Source of the DNA: Streptomyces griseus
GTDB taxonomy: Bacteria > Actinomycetota > Actinomycetes > Streptomycetales > Streptomycetaceae
Assembly: GCF_001715295.1 (NCBI RefSeq)
Contig: NZ_MDKB01000002.1
Coordinates: 184,499-248,498 of the forward strand
Direction: 5' to 3'
DNA: 64,000 nucleotides
Under the pieces are notes generated by a model. It was given only the letters and a program-made list of their open reading frames with translations. It had not been told where the DNA came from and made no database searches. Position numbers and translations under genes: made by a program. Shown piece after piece: positions 1 through 8,575 of the stretch (its first letter is position 1; every line of letters begins with the position of its first letter).

Positions 1-190
1 CCTCCTTGAACGAACCCTCGTCCAGCAGCAGCGCGATACGCTCCCGGGCCGTCAGCTTGCCCTTGGCGTGCTGCGCCTCGGTCGCCCGATCACCCGGCCC
101 GCGCCGGGCCTGCTCGCGCAGGGCCAGCAGTTCGGCCACCCGGCCACGCGTGTCACTCGGCTCGCCCGGGATTTCGTCCACAACGGTCAT
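1..190 (-). CDS. accB: Acyl-CoA carboxylase beta subunit (N-terminal part)
   Basis: Only the first 63 codons are inside the window and the gene runs off the left edge. The start [16 protein letters not shown] and the segment [20 protein letters not shown] are typical of the carboxyltransferase beta subunit of actinobacterial acetyl/propionyl-CoA carboxylase. That enzyme carboxylates acyl-CoA to malonyl- or methylmalonyl-CoA for fatty acids, mycolate-like lipids and polyketides. The ATG lies at 188-190. From memory the N-terminus is very close to AccB of S. coelicolor (SCO5535), which fits the gene order of the rest of the window. PccB paralogues share the KGKLTARER segment, so accB rather than pccB is an inference from the first residues and from synteny. 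Confidence 0.85.
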   Translation of the reverse strand, partial: MTVVDEIPGEPSDTRGRVAELLALREQARRGPGDRATEAQHAKGKLTARERIALLLDEGSFKE

Positions 191-428
191 GCATCGACCC
201 TACGAACCCGGCCACACGAATCCCGCCGTCCACACCGGACAGTCTCCTGCCCCGTTTCCTGGTGGCACCTGACAGAAGCGGTGCGCCGCGCAGCCCATCC
301 ACCAGCTCACGGGGCTGTTCGATTGTGGAGGTCCAACAAACGCCTGAGTATGACGCACGTCACATCGCAGTGCGCGCGCCACGCCGGGATCCACCGGTGC
401 GGGGGAGGCGGGACCCCAGAATGGCAGA

Positions 429-454
429 GGGCGGTGCCGGATCCGGCACCGCCC
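429..454. terminator. 26-bp perfect palindrome, likely terminator of the GH101 gene
   Basis: A perfect palindrome with half-site GGGCGGTGCCGGA lies 29 bases beyond the GH101 stop codon. It can form a 12-13 bp GC stem with almost no loop and there is no T run, as is common for Streptomyces terminators. The rest of the 191-482 gap shows no other gene or clear site. Confidence 0.6.
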
Positions 455-482
455 CCGGGTCCGTGCGGGTCACCCGCCGCGC

Positions 483-3400
483 TCAGCTCCCGCAGTGGAA
501 GCGCGCCGCGCCCCAGTCGGCGTGGTCGTTGCCGTTGCCGTCCCCGCCGTCGCCGACGACCAGGTCGACGTAGGCGGCGCCGGTGAGGTCGGCCGTGAGC
601 GACCATGCCGGGTCCGTCGCCCGCAGCACGGGGGAGATCACTTGCTCCGTGCCGTCGGCCCTGACGGAGAACGTCACGCTGCCGCGCGAGGTCTGCGCGT
701 CGTCCACACCGACCTCGGCGGTGAAGGAGGTGCACTTCCCGCCCAGGTAGTAGCGGACCTTCGCCGGGGCGTGGGTACCGAGGCCCTTCCCGTAGGTGAC
801 GCCCCCGATCCGCAGCGGGCCTCCGTCGCCGGTGCCCGTCTCCCCGTTGGACAGGTTCCGCTCGACCGGTCCCCACCCGTTCTCGGACGCCGTCCAGTCC
901 ATGTCACCGGCCCAGCTGTCGGTGACCGGCGGTGGGGGCAAGGTCCGCACGGCGGCCTGCGCGCCGAGGGTGCGCCGACTGCCGTCGACCGTGTAGGAGG
1001 CTCCGGCGCGCAGGGAGTACGTCCGGTATGCGGCGTCCGCCGGCGGGGTGACCTCCCAGCTGCCGGTGGCCCGGCCGCCCGGGGCGACCGGGCCCGGCGT
1101 GACTGCGCCCGCGGGCCGGGCGGTCCAGCCGTCCGGCAGGTCCAGCGTCAGCTCCACCCCGGTGGCCGCGGCCGTCTCGTGGTTGGTGAAGACCGCCTCG
1201 ACCGTGTGGGGCTCCCCGGGCACGAGGGTCTCCCCCTCCGGTGCCACCGCGAGGGTCGCGCAGGCGCTCCGCTCACCCGCGGGGACGGCACCGAGGTCGG
1301 TCACGGTGAACCCGTCGAGGACGAAGTCGGCGCCGTCGGGCGCGTCACCGAGCTTGCGCAGCCCGGTCCAGGTGTCCCCGCAGCCCGCGGTGAGGGTCTG
1401 CGAGAAGTGGCCCGTGGTGAGCTGCCGGCCGATCGGCGTCGTCCGGGTCTCGGTGGAGACGGGTGGGCCGCCGGTACCGGACCGGTCGTAGCCGTCGACC
1501 CACGCGTACGCACCTGCGTGGCTGGACACGTAGTCGAACTCGACCTGGTAGCGGTGACCGTCGGTCATGGGGACGGTCCAGGGCGCGGTGCGGTGGACGA
1601 GGCCCGCGTTCTCCTCGTGGGACTTGAGGGACTCCTTGCCGCCGAGCACGTCGTCGACGAGCTTCCCGTTCCAGCCGGCCTGCGTGTACGGGGCGTGCAG
1701 CTGGGAGATGCTGGTGCGGGGGTCGGTGGAGCCGCCCGCGTCCCCCTTGACGAAAGGCCCCCAGCCTTGGTCGACGTCCTCGAAGTCCTCGTACACGACG
1801 GTGCCCGGTTTCGTCGCCGGGGCGTTGGCGACGACGCGTACGTCGTCGGCCCGTACGCGTGCGGTGCTGCCCGCGTCCGCCTGGATCCGCAGGACGGTCC
1901 GGCCGTCCGCGGGGGCGGTGAAGTTGACCTTGGCCCGCTGGAAGTAGGTGCCGTGCCGCTCGGAGGCGGCGACGTGGTCCTCGACCGTGGAGCGTTCCAC
2001 GGTGACGGACTTCCCGCCGGCCGAGAGGGTGGTACGCCTGTTCTGCCCGGGCTCCACCTCGACAAGGGCCGAGGCGGTGTGACGCGTCCCCGGCTTCAGG
2101 CCGGTGATGCGCTGCGAGACCGCGGCCGCCGCGCTCCCGGAGAGCAGGGCGCTGTGGTGGCCGAGGCTGTCGGTGTCACGGGTCACCGTGCCGGTCCGGG
2201 ACCAGTGGTCCAGCCCGGCGTCGTTGAAGCCGGGGTCGCGGACGGGGGTGTCCTGGCCCCACCGGGGGTCGGCCGCCTTCGGTGCCGCCTCCGGGTACAG
2301 GACGTACGGCTGCCCCGGGTCCGCCGTCAGCGTGATCCTCCCGCCGGTGGGCCGGACGGCTCCGGTCTTGACCCGGCCGTTGTCGGTGAGCTTGTGGACG
2401 GAGTACGAGCCCTTCCCGGGCACCTCCCAACTGGTCGTCCCACCTGCTTTGTTGTAGTGGTAGAGCTTTCTTCCGCCGTCCCACGGCAGGAGGTAGCCGC
2501 TGCCGCTGAGGACCTTGCGGCCGTGCTCGTAGAAGGTCCGGCGGCCGTCCTCGGTCGTGCCGCGCACCCCACCGGTGAAGGTGATGTCGTTGCCGTCCCA
2601 GCGGGTGATCTTCTGCCGCTGGAGGTACTTGGCGGGCAGGTTCCGCTGCCAGATGTTGTCGTAGAAGGCGTTCCAGTCGGTCTCGCCGGTCCAGCCCTCG
2701 AACTCCTCGAGTGCGCTCCGGCCGAGGACCGGGTCGTCGTTCCAGGTGTCCTTCTCGTTGTTGCGGATGAACCTGATGATCTTCGAGTTGAGGCCCTTGT
2801 TCGTCTCGCCGCCGTAGTTCAGGTCGTTGGCCCAGTGTGACCAGAGGGTGCCCCGCTCGAACTTGTCGGACCACTCGCTGGCCACGTTCCAGCCCTGCTG
2901 CTGCATGGTCCGCAGGGTGCGGTCGGCGATCCAGCCGTGCGAGTAGTAGACGTCGACGTAGAGCAGGCTGAGGTTGGGGTCCGTCTCGTCGCGCAGCTGC
3001 TGGAGCCGCCGGGCGAGGCCGCCGCTGTTGATGTCGCGGCGCTGGTCGATGTAGTAACTCTGGTTGAGCCAGTTCCAGCCGGGTTTCGTCCGGTCGACGA
3101 GCTGCTCGTCGAAGGCCGCGGCCTCGGGGTAGGACTCGGTGGCGTTGATGTGGACGCCGAAGGTCGCGCCCCACTTCCTGCCGCGCGCGAGGAGGGCGTT
3201 GAGGTCCTTCAGCCCGCCGGCCCGCTTGTTGTAGTTCCCGCCGTAGTCGGGGTGGGCGGAGTCGTGGCCCTCGGAGCCGTAGCCCTTCAGCAGCGCGAGC
3301 TGGCCGAGGCCGTCCGTGGCGAGCGAGATGCGCTTGACGTCGTCCAGGGTGCGCAGGAAGGGATGGGTGGCCTGGCTGGCGAAGTTGAACGGGATGTGGG

Positions 3401-4334
3401 TGACGACCCTGTTCGCCGTGTCCTGGCCGCCCGGCGCCATGATGCCGATGCTCCGGAAGGCCACGGCACCGTCCTGCCAGTCGACCGCCCCGTCCCCGTT
3501 GGCGTCGGGGGTGACGACGACCTTGGCCCAGGGCAGGTCCGCGCCGCCGGCCGGCGCGGGCGCTCCTTCGCCGCGGTAGGTCCACTGGCCCGACCCGACG
3601 CCGACGCGTACCGTTCCGTCGGCTTCCCTGCGGGTCTCGTGCCGGAACCGGGAGTCGTCGCCGCCGGTGGCGCCCGAGGGTTTGTCGTACGAGGAGTTGG
3701 ACTCGATGGCCGCAGCGAGCGAGCCGGTGTTGACGATCGCGTAGGCGGCGCCGAGCGGCGCGGGGTCGGCCGGCGTGTCCGCGGTGATGTCTCGGAAGAC
3801 GTCCGCGGTCTTCGTGGCGTCCGGGTCGAGGCGGGTGAAGGCCGTGGCGGCGCCGGTGTCGGTGGAGGCGACCGACATCAGGTCGTGGCCGGGTATCTCG
3901 AGAGTGCCCACCCGGAAGTCCACGGTGTCCCGGACGGCGGTCACCGCGAAGGTGGTGGTGCGTCCGGAGAGGGTGAGCCCGGCGTCGATCTCGACGCCGG
4001 GCAGGTCGGCGAAGGCCAGGGTGTACCGGGCCGCGCCGGCGGTGAACCGGGGCGCGCCTTCGAGGTGCACGGGGTGCGCGGTGCCGTTGAGCGTGACGGC
4101 GGTGACCGGCCGGGTGCTGCCGGTGAGCCGGCCGCCCGCCCTGTCGGTGTACGACAGGACGCGCGGGAAGTCGTCGGCGACGGCCACCGACAGCTCTTCG
4201 GACGTCAGGACGGCACCGGCCGCGGTGGTGGGCGGCGGGTCTGCGGCCGCGGCGGGGAGGCCGGTCCCCGCGAGGGCCAGGACTACGGCTGAGGCGGCGG
4301 CCACTGAGGCTGCCGAACGGAATCTGGGCGACAT
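483..4334 (-). CDS. Secreted GH101 endo-alpha-N-acetylgalactosaminidase
   Basis: A 1283-residue secreted enzyme with a Sec signal peptide (residues 1-31). It is predicted to release the core-1 disaccharide Gal-beta-1,3-GalNAc from Ser/Thr of mucin-type glycoproteins. A beta-sandwich N-domain comes first, with a Ca-site-like DANGDGAVDW near 277. The catalytic barrel includes GYGSEGHDSAHPDYGG (about 351-364). The nucleophile is D461 in LYVDVYY and the acid/base is E487 in ASEWSDKFE, matching D764/E796 of the pneumococcal enzyme by motif. Galactose-binding-like modules follow (about 700-820 and 845-1010), then a NEW3-like beta domain (1024-1110) and a C-terminal NPCBM domain (1137-1283). It is monocistronic, with a palindrome downstream. 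Family assignment is firm from motifs; the substrate is inferred from the family. Confidence 0.9.
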   Translation of the reverse strand: MSPRFRSAASVAAASAVVLALAGTGLPAAAADPPPTTAAGAVLTSEELSVAVADDFPRVLSYTDRAGGRLTGSTRPVTAVTLNGTAHPVHLEGAPRFTAGAARYTLAFADLPGVEIDAGLTLSGRTTTFAVTAVRDTVDFRVGTLEIPGHDLMSVASTDTGAATAFTRLDPDATKTADVFRDITADTPADPAPLGAAYAIVNTGSLAAAIESNSSYDKPSGATGGDDSRFRHETRREADGTVRVGVGSGQWTYRGEGAPAPAGGADLPWAKVVVTPDANGDGAVDWQDGAVAFRSIGIMAPGGQDTANRVVTHIPFNFASQATHPFLRTLDDVKRISLATDGLGQLALLKGYGSEGHDSAHPDYGGNYNKRAGGLKDLNALLARGRKWGATFGVHINATESYPEAAAFDEQLVDRTKPGWNWLNQSYYIDQRRDINSGGLARRLQQLRDETDPNLSLLYVDVYYSHGWIADRTLRTMQQQGWNVASEWSDKFERGTLWSHWANDLNYGGETNKGLNSKIIRFIRNNEKDTWNDDPVLGRSALEEFEGWTGETDWNAFYDNIWQRNLPAKYLQRQKITRWDGNDITFTGGVRGTTEDGRRTFYEHGRKVLSGSGYLLPWDGGRKLYHYNKAGGTTSWEVPGKGSYSVHKLTDNGRVKTGAVRPTGGRITLTADPGQPYVLYPEAAPKAADPRWGQDTPVRDPGFNDAGLDHWSRTGTVTRDTDSLGHHSALLSGSAAAAVSQRITGLKPGTRHTASALVEVEPGQNRRTTLSAGGKSVTVERSTVEDHVAASERHGTYFQRAKVNFTAPADGRTVLRIQADAGSTARVRADDVRVVANAPATKPGTVVYEDFEDVDQGWGPFVKGDAGGSTDPRTSISQLHAPYTQAGWNGKLVDDVLGGKESLKSHEENAGLVHRTAPWTVPMTDGHRYQVEFDYVSSHAGAYAWVDGYDRSGTGGPPVSTETRTTPIGRQLTTGHFSQTLTAGCGDTWTGLRKLGDAPDGADFVLDGFTVTDLGAVPAGERSACATLAVAPEGETLVPGEPHTVEAVFTNHETAAATGVELTLDLPDGWTARPAGAVTPGPVAPGGRATGSWEVTPPADAAYRTYSLRAGASYTVDGSRRTLGAQAAVRTLPPPPVTDSWAGDMDWTASENGWGPVERNLSNGETGTGDGGPLRIGGVTYGKGLGTHAPAKVRYYLGGKCTSFTAEVGVDDAQTSRGSVTFSVRADGTEQVISPVLRATDPAWSLTADLTGAAYVDLVVGDGGDGNGNDHADWGAARFHCGS

Positions 4335-5083
4335 GGGAACTGAGTAACGCGGGGCCGGGCCAGCCGGTCAACGGCTTCCGGCCTCAGGGGCCGTACCAGT
4401 CCAAGAGCCTCGCGCGTTAGTCCAAGTGAGCTTGCGGCGAAGGGCGGGAGCACTCCGGCTGCGCACAGGGCGGGTGGGCACGGTGGGTGGGCACGGCGGG
4501 CGGAGTACAGCGGGTTGGTGCGCACGGGGCGCGGGCCCGGCGGGCACGGACATACGGCCGGCACGGGGCGCGGGCCCGGACGGCGGACGAAGGGGCGGCC
4601 CGGCGCCCTCAGCCGGGGGACGGAACAGCTCGCCGGGCGGCCGGGCCCGAGGCCGACGTACAGCCGAGGGGTACGGGATCGACCGTCTGCGGCTGACCGG
4701 CAAGGCGCGGGGCCGGCAGGGGGTGAGGCCGGCAGGGCGCGGAGGCAGGCGCGGGCACGCGGCCGGCACTGAGCAGTCGGCAACCGGCAACCGACGGACA
4801 CCGCACACGCACAAGCCCAGCGGCCGGCCGAGGTGCCCCGGCGGAACTGCCCACGCGTTCAGTTCCTGTTCACGCGGCGCACACGACGAGCGACCCGGAG
4901 TCCTCGAACTCCCCTTCACAGCGCCGAGTTGTGAAGAAAGGCGCACCCCTGAGAGCGCTCTCAGTCATAACTCTTGACGCTCGCCACCGGCATGGCGAAA
5001 GTGGTGGGCACCGCAGACGACCCCCCACTGCGTCACCTCCCCCATGCTTCCGTCTGCGGCCCCCACACCTCGGGAGTCCCTTC
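4335..5083. other. Long intergenic region between GH101 and GH64 genes
   Basis: This 749-bp divergent gap holds no convincing gene; the open frames here are GC-bias artefacts without ribosome sites. It contains a 19-bp direct repeat (GCACGGGGCGCGGGCCCGG at 4522-4540 and 4561-4579) and the LacI-type palindrome at 4949-4964. Just after that is a TTGACG hexamer (4974-4979) that could be a -35 element for the GH64 gene. No riboswitch or RNA gene was recognised. Confidence 0.5.
4949..4964. promoter_or_regulatory. LacI-type operator upstream of the GH64 gene
   Basis: The perfect 16-bp palindrome CTGAGAGCGCTCTCAG has the central CG of LacI/GalR-family operators and differs symmetrically by one base per half from the CebR box TGGGAGCGCTCCCA. 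An identical copy lies at 22750-22765 in the sugar-transport operon, next to a LacI-family gene. A possible -35 hexamer begins 10 bases downstream, so a bound repressor would overlap the promoter. The palindrome is seen directly; the identity of the regulator is inferred. Confidence 0.7.
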
Positions 5084-6310
5084 GTGATCTCACGCAGAAT
5101 GTTCCTGACGGGCGCCGCCGCCTCCGCGACCGCGCTCTCCTACCCCCTCTGGGGCAGCGCCCTGAGCCCGCGCGCGTCGGCCGCACCCGCCACATGCGAA
5201 CTCGCCCTGGAGAACCGCTCGCTGCCCGGCACGGTGAACGCCTACGTCACCGGTCACGAGCAGGGCACCGACCGCTGGGTCCTCCTGCGTGCCGACGGCA
5301 GCGTCTACCGCCCCGACTCGCCCGGCGCCCCGCAGACCCCGCTCCCGGTGGACTGCGCCATCCCGCTGAAGCCCGCCGGCGCGGGACCGGTCGTCCTGAC
5401 ACTGCCCCAGATGTACGGCGCCCGGGTGTACTTCGTGCGGGACGACACGCTGGACTTCTACCTGAACCCCGGCCCGTCCCTGGTGGAGCCCGCCTTCGCG
5501 ACACCGACCGACCCGAACTACGGCCGCACCTGGTCGTTCTGCGAGTTCACCTTCAACCCGCAGCAGATCTACGCCAACATCAGCTACGTCGACCTGGTGA
5601 CGGCCCTGCCCATCGGCCTCACGGTGGAGGGTGACGCCAGGCACACGGTGGCCCCGCTCCCCGACGGCGCGGTGCAGCGGATCGCCGACGACCTCACCGC
5701 CCAGGCCGCCGCCGACGGACAGCCCTGGGACAAGCTGGTCACCCGGGCCGCGGACGGGCGGGTGCTGCGTGTCGTCTCTCCGCAGAACCTGATGGCGCCG
5801 TTCTTCGACCGGCCGGACCAGATGCCCTTCCGGGACCTGTTCACCGCGCAGATCGACCAGGTCTGGGAAAAGTACCGCTCCACGGACCTGCGGATCGACC
5901 TGCAGGGGGGCCGGCCCACGCTCACCGGCCGGGTCAGCGGGGACGTCCTGACGTTCGAGGGTGGCCACACGTTCGTCAAGCCGACGTCCAAGGACATCTT
6001 CACCTGCAATCACGGACCGTTCACGAACAACCCCGGGGACTCCGACGACAAGAAGGCGATCCTGGCCCGGCTGGCGGCGGGCTTCAACCGGTCGATCATG
6101 CTGAGCCACCCCAGCCAGCCGAACGGCACCTCGGTGGCGGACTACTACCAGGGCGCGGTCACCAACCACTGGTCGCGCGTGGTCCACGCGAACTCCCCGA
6201 TCGGCTACGCGTTCCCCTACGACGACGTACGCCCGGACGGCCAGCCGGACGTCTCCGGAGCCGCCCACGACGGCAACCCCCGCCGCTTCACGGTGAGCGT
6301 CGGTTCCTGA
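5084..6310 (+). CDS. Tat-exported GH64 endo-beta-1,3-glucanase
   Basis: A 408-residue enzyme predicted to release laminarioligosaccharides, classically the pentaose, from beta-1,3-glucan outside the cell. The start is GTG at 5084, with GGGAG seven bases upstream. It places ISRRMFLTG at the N-terminus, a twin-arginine signal ending near SAAPAT. The GH64 catalytic pair is E154 in WSFCEFTF and D170 in ISYVDLVT. The numbering and 16-residue spacing equal those reported for the S. matensis enzyme. No extra carbohydrate-binding module is present. A LacI-type palindrome lies 120 bases upstream and a strong hairpin follows the stop. The shared operator ties it to the transporter and beta-glucosidase operon at 12-23 kb. 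Confidence 0.9.
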   Translation: MISRRMFLTGAAASATALSYPLWGSALSPRASAAPATCELALENRSLPGTVNAYVTGHEQGTDRWVLLRADGSVYRPDSPGAPQTPLPVDCAIPLKPAGAGPVVLTLPQMYGARVYFVRDDTLDFYLNPGPSLVEPAFATPTDPNYGRTWSFCEFTFNPQQIYANISYVDLVTALPIGLTVEGDARHTVAPLPDGAVQRIADDLTAQAAADGQPWDKLVTRAADGRVLRVVSPQNLMAPFFDRPDQMPFRDLFTAQIDQVWEKYRSTDLRIDLQGGRPTLTGRVSGDVLTFEGGHTFVKPTSKDIFTCNHGPFTNNPGDSDDKKAILARLAAGFNRSIMLSHPSQPNGTSVADYYQGAVTNHWSRVVHANSPIGYAFPYDDVRPDGQPDVSGAAHDGNPRRFTVSVGS

Positions 6311-6324
6311 CCGGCTCACGGACG

Positions 6325-6369
6325 GCATGAGGCCCGCCCGCGTCCCACGGACGCGGGCGGGCCTCATGC
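6325..6369. terminator. Bidirectional terminator between convergent genes
   Basis: A perfect 21-bp inverted repeat (6325-6345 and 6349-6369, left arm beginning GCATGAGGCCCGCCC) with a three-base loop lies between the convergent GH64 and M15-like genes. It can serve both strands. Confidence 0.85.
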
Positions 6370-6390
6370 GTTCCCCCGTGCGGTTCAGGC

Positions 6391-6912
6391 TCAGCAGCCG
6401 CCGCAGTTGTAGTACGTCACGTCCCAGTGGTTGCCCTCGTCCGCGTAGATGTTGCCGGAACCGGACTTGTACTGGGGGGCGCCGTCGCCCCGCAGGCCGA
6501 TGTAGCTGAACGCGCTCTTCACGTAGTTCGTGAGGCAGGTGCTCTTGGCGAAGTCGAGCTTGTAGCCGTTCCAGTGCGAGTAGGTGCCGCTCGCGTGCCC
6601 GGTCTCCGTGCCGCCGGTGATGTTGAGCCCGCAGCCCGTGGCGCTCTTCAGGGTCTGGGCGCCCTGCGCGCTGGTCAGGTTCAGCTGCTCGAAGGACGTA
6701 CAGGTGGAGTTGTACCGGTCGGAGCAGCCGCCCGAGGACGACCAGGTGATCCCGGACGAGCTGAAGCGGGAGGTCGCCTGGGAATGGGTCAGCTTGGTGA
6801 CGGCGTGTGCCTCGGTCGCGCCGCCGAGGACGCCGACGCCGGGCGCGAAGAGCGCACCGAGGACGAGGGCGAGGGCGGTGAGGGCCGAGCGGAGTCGGGG
6901 GCGGGTCAGCAT
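6391..6912 (-). CDS. Small secreted protein resembling M15-type zinc peptidases
   Basis: A 173-residue exported protein with a signal peptide ending near EAHA. The ATG at 6910-6912 is chosen because AGGAGG sits six bases upstream; an ATG six codons earlier lacks a ribosome site. The mature part has several cysteines (GGCSDRYNSTC, TGCGLN, STCL, YNCGGC), suggesting disulfides. The motif HASGTYSHWNGYKLDF followed later by GNHWDVTY has the His-x(6)-Asp and distal His arrangement of D-Ala-D-Ala peptidases and endolysins of the M15/Hedgehog fold. A role in peptidoglycan or peptide cleavage is therefore possible. The family link rests on motif pattern only. It converges on the GH64 gene across a shared terminator. 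Confidence 0.6.
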   Translation of the reverse strand: MLTRPRLRSALTALALVLGALFAPGVGVLGGATEAHAVTKLTHSQATSRFSSSGITWSSSGGCSDRYNSTCTSFEQLNLTSAQGAQTLKSATGCGLNITGGTETGHASGTYSHWNGYKLDFAKSTCLTNYVKSAFSYIGLRGDGAPQYKSGSGNIYADEGNHWDVTYYNCGGC

Positions 6913-7038
6913 GGACTTCCTCCTGCTCATGACAATCAGGGCAGGAAGATCCTGCCCTGTTCTACGCGCGTCCGCCAGTGGGCGGCAGCATCACGGACAA
7001 CCCGGGGGGCGAATTCCGGACCGGCCTGGACCCTTGCT

Positions 7039-7089
7039 GTTGAACTTTGAACAAGATAGGTCTACAGTCAATCTCGTTGAAGGTTAAAC
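7039..7089 (+). promoter_or_regulatory. yceI promoter within an imperfect inverted repeat
   Basis: TTGAAC (7040-7045), a 17-base spacer and TACAGT (7063-7068) make a good vegetative promoter. It lies inside an AT-rich imperfect inverted repeat with arms 7039-7059 and 7069-7089 matching at 16 of 21 positions (core TTTGAACAAGAT). Such sites are typical of MarR-type repressors, but no MarR gene is in the window. Confidence 0.6.
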
Positions 7090-7136
7090 AAACGCCTCCA
7101 CAGCCACCCGCCTGAACCGTCCCCCGAGGAGGAGCC

Positions 7137-7757
7137 ATGGCTCTGTTCACCCGTAAGACCAACGCCGCCCCGTCCACGACCGCCGCTCTCCCGGTGGACC
7201 CGGCGCTGGCCGCCCTGACCGGCGTGTACACGATCGACCCGGCGCACAGCAGCATCGGCTTCACCGTGCGCCACGCCATGGTCACCAACGTGCGCGGTTC
7301 CTTCGGTGAGCACGAGGGCACGCTGACGCTGGACGGCGCCGACCCGGCCAACTCCTCCGCCTCCGTGGACGTGAAGATCGCCAGCGTCGACACCGGCATC
7401 GCCGACCGCGACGGTCACCTGGTCAGCGGCGACTTCTTCGACGCCGAGAAGTTCCCCCTCATGACGTTCCGCTCCACCGGGGCGGAGCAGCTCGGCGGGG
7501 ACACCTACCGGGTCACCGGCGAGCTCACCATCAAGGACGTCACGCGTCCGCTCGCCATCGACCTGGAGTTCAACGGCTCCGCCGTCGACCCTTACGGAAA
7601 CCAGCGCGTGGGCTTCGAGGGCAGCGCCGAGATCCTGCGCTCCGACTGGGGCCTGACCTACAACGCGGCGCTGGAGACCGGTGGCGTGCTGGTCAGCGAC
7701 AAGGTCAAGCTGAACTTCGACATCTCCGCGATCAAGGCCGCCCCGCAGGCAGCCTGA
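7137..7757 (+). CDS. YceI-family isoprenoid-binding protein
   Basis: A 206-residue YceI/lipocalin-like protein. The family forms a long beta barrel that binds polyisoprenoid chains, and in bacteria it is often induced by stress or acid. The characteristic start GVYTIDPAHSSIGFTVRH, then NVRGSF and VTGELTIKDVTRPL, are present. There is no export signal, so it is probably cytoplasmic, unlike E. coli YceI. GAGGAGG lies just before the ATG. It is monocistronic, with its own promoter and a strong downstream hairpin. The exact ligand and physiological role cannot be deduced. Confidence 0.85.
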   Translation: MALFTRKTNAAPSTTAALPVDPALAALTGVYTIDPAHSSIGFTVRHAMVTNVRGSFGEHEGTLTLDGADPANSSASVDVKIASVDTGIADRDGHLVSGDFFDAEKFPLMTFRSTGAEQLGGDTYRVTGELTIKDVTRPLAIDLEFNGSAVDPYGNQRVGFEGSAEILRSDWGLTYNAALETGGVLVSDKVKLNFDISAIKAAPQAA

Positions 7758-7768
7758 CCCGCCGTACC

Positions 7769-7821
7769 ACGCCGAGCGCCCGCCGCCCCCCTCGCACGAG
7801 GGGGAGGCGGGCGCTCGGCGT
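7769..7821 (+). terminator. Terminator of yceI
   Basis: A long GC hairpin (left arm ACGCCGAGCGCCCGCC at 7769, right arm ending at 7821) follows the yceI stop codon by about 11 bases and lies between convergent genes. Confidence 0.8.
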
Positions 7822-7879
7822 CGCGGTGGCCGTGGGTGGCCTGGAGGGGCCCGGGACGATGATCAGCGACGGCCCCGGG

Positions 7880-8575
7880 TCACCGCGTCCGCCGGAGCTT
7901 CAGCACGTTGTCGGTGCGGGTGGTGGGGTTCCCCTCGGGGTCGTTCTGGATCCGCTCGTACTCCTCGCCGAGCAGCACCTCCCACTCCCCCTCCGGCAGT
8001 TCCAGTGACGCCAGCACCTCGTCCGTCGTGGGCAGGACCAACCCGGGGTGGGGGTCCTTCTCCCAGGCGGGGAAGCCCGCGTGGCCGACGATGAGGAGCA
8101 CGCCTCCGGGCGTCACCGCCGAGGCCGCCTTCCGCAGGATCCGCTCGCGCGGCAGATCGCCCATGGAGTGCAGGAACGCGGCCGAGACCAGGTCGTACAC
8201 CCCCTCGGGGAAGGTGGCGCCCAGGTCGTGCCACTGCCAGTCGATACGGTCGGCCACCCCGGCCTCCACCGCGTGCCCGGCGGCCCGGTCCAGCGCGACG
8301 CGGGAGATGTCCGTGGCGGTGACCCGCCAGCCCTGCCGGGCGAGCCACACCGCGTCGGCGCCCTCGCCGCACCCGAGGTCCAGTGCGCGCCCCGGCTGCA
8401 TGTCCTCCACCTCGCGGACCAGCATGGTGTTCGGGTTGCCGCTCCAGATCCGGTCGCTCTCGCGGTACCGGTCGTCCCACATCTCGGCGTCGGTGCGTGC
8501 CGTCCCGTCGGTCTCCGCGCCCTCGGCCGTCGCGTCGCCGGTCGTCGGGTCGTCGGTCGTCGGGTGCTCGTTCAT
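7880..8575 (-). CDS. Class I SAM-dependent methyltransferase
   Basis: A 231-residue cytosolic methyltransferase. The acidic N-terminal tail is followed by WDDRYRESDRIWSGNPN, common to TehB/thiopurine-like small methyltransferases. Motif I is ALDLGCGEGADAVWLA (about residues 64-79) and motif II includes VTATDIS. The ATG overlaps the stop of the upstream oxidoreductase (ATGA), so the two are translationally coupled. Pairing with a CPYC thioredoxin-reductase-like protein suggests oxidation and methylation of a thiol-bearing or toxic small molecule. The substrate is not known. Confidence 0.8.
   Translation of the reverse strand: MNEHPTTDDPTTGDATAEGAETDGTARTDAEMWDDRYRESDRIWSGNPNTMLVREVEDMQPGRALDLGCGEGADAVWLARQGWRVTATDISRVALDRAAGHAVEAGVADRIDWQWHDLGATFPEGVYDLVSAAFLHSMGDLPRERILRKAASAVTPGGVLLIVGHAGFPAWEKDPHPGLVLPTTDEVLASLELPEGEWEVLLGEEYERIQNDPEGNPTTRTDNVLKLRRTR

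Noticed and set aside
2176..4371. 731-codon minus-strand open frame overlapping GH101 in another frame
   Set aside because: It is Arg/Pro-rich throughout with no domain, as expected of an out-of-frame reading of a GC-rich gene.
4426..4977. 183-codon plus-strand frame upstream of the GH64 gene
   Set aside because: It lacks a ribosome site, consists of Arg/Gly-rich low-complexity sequence and overlaps the operator. The Tat signal at 5084 marks the true GH64 start.
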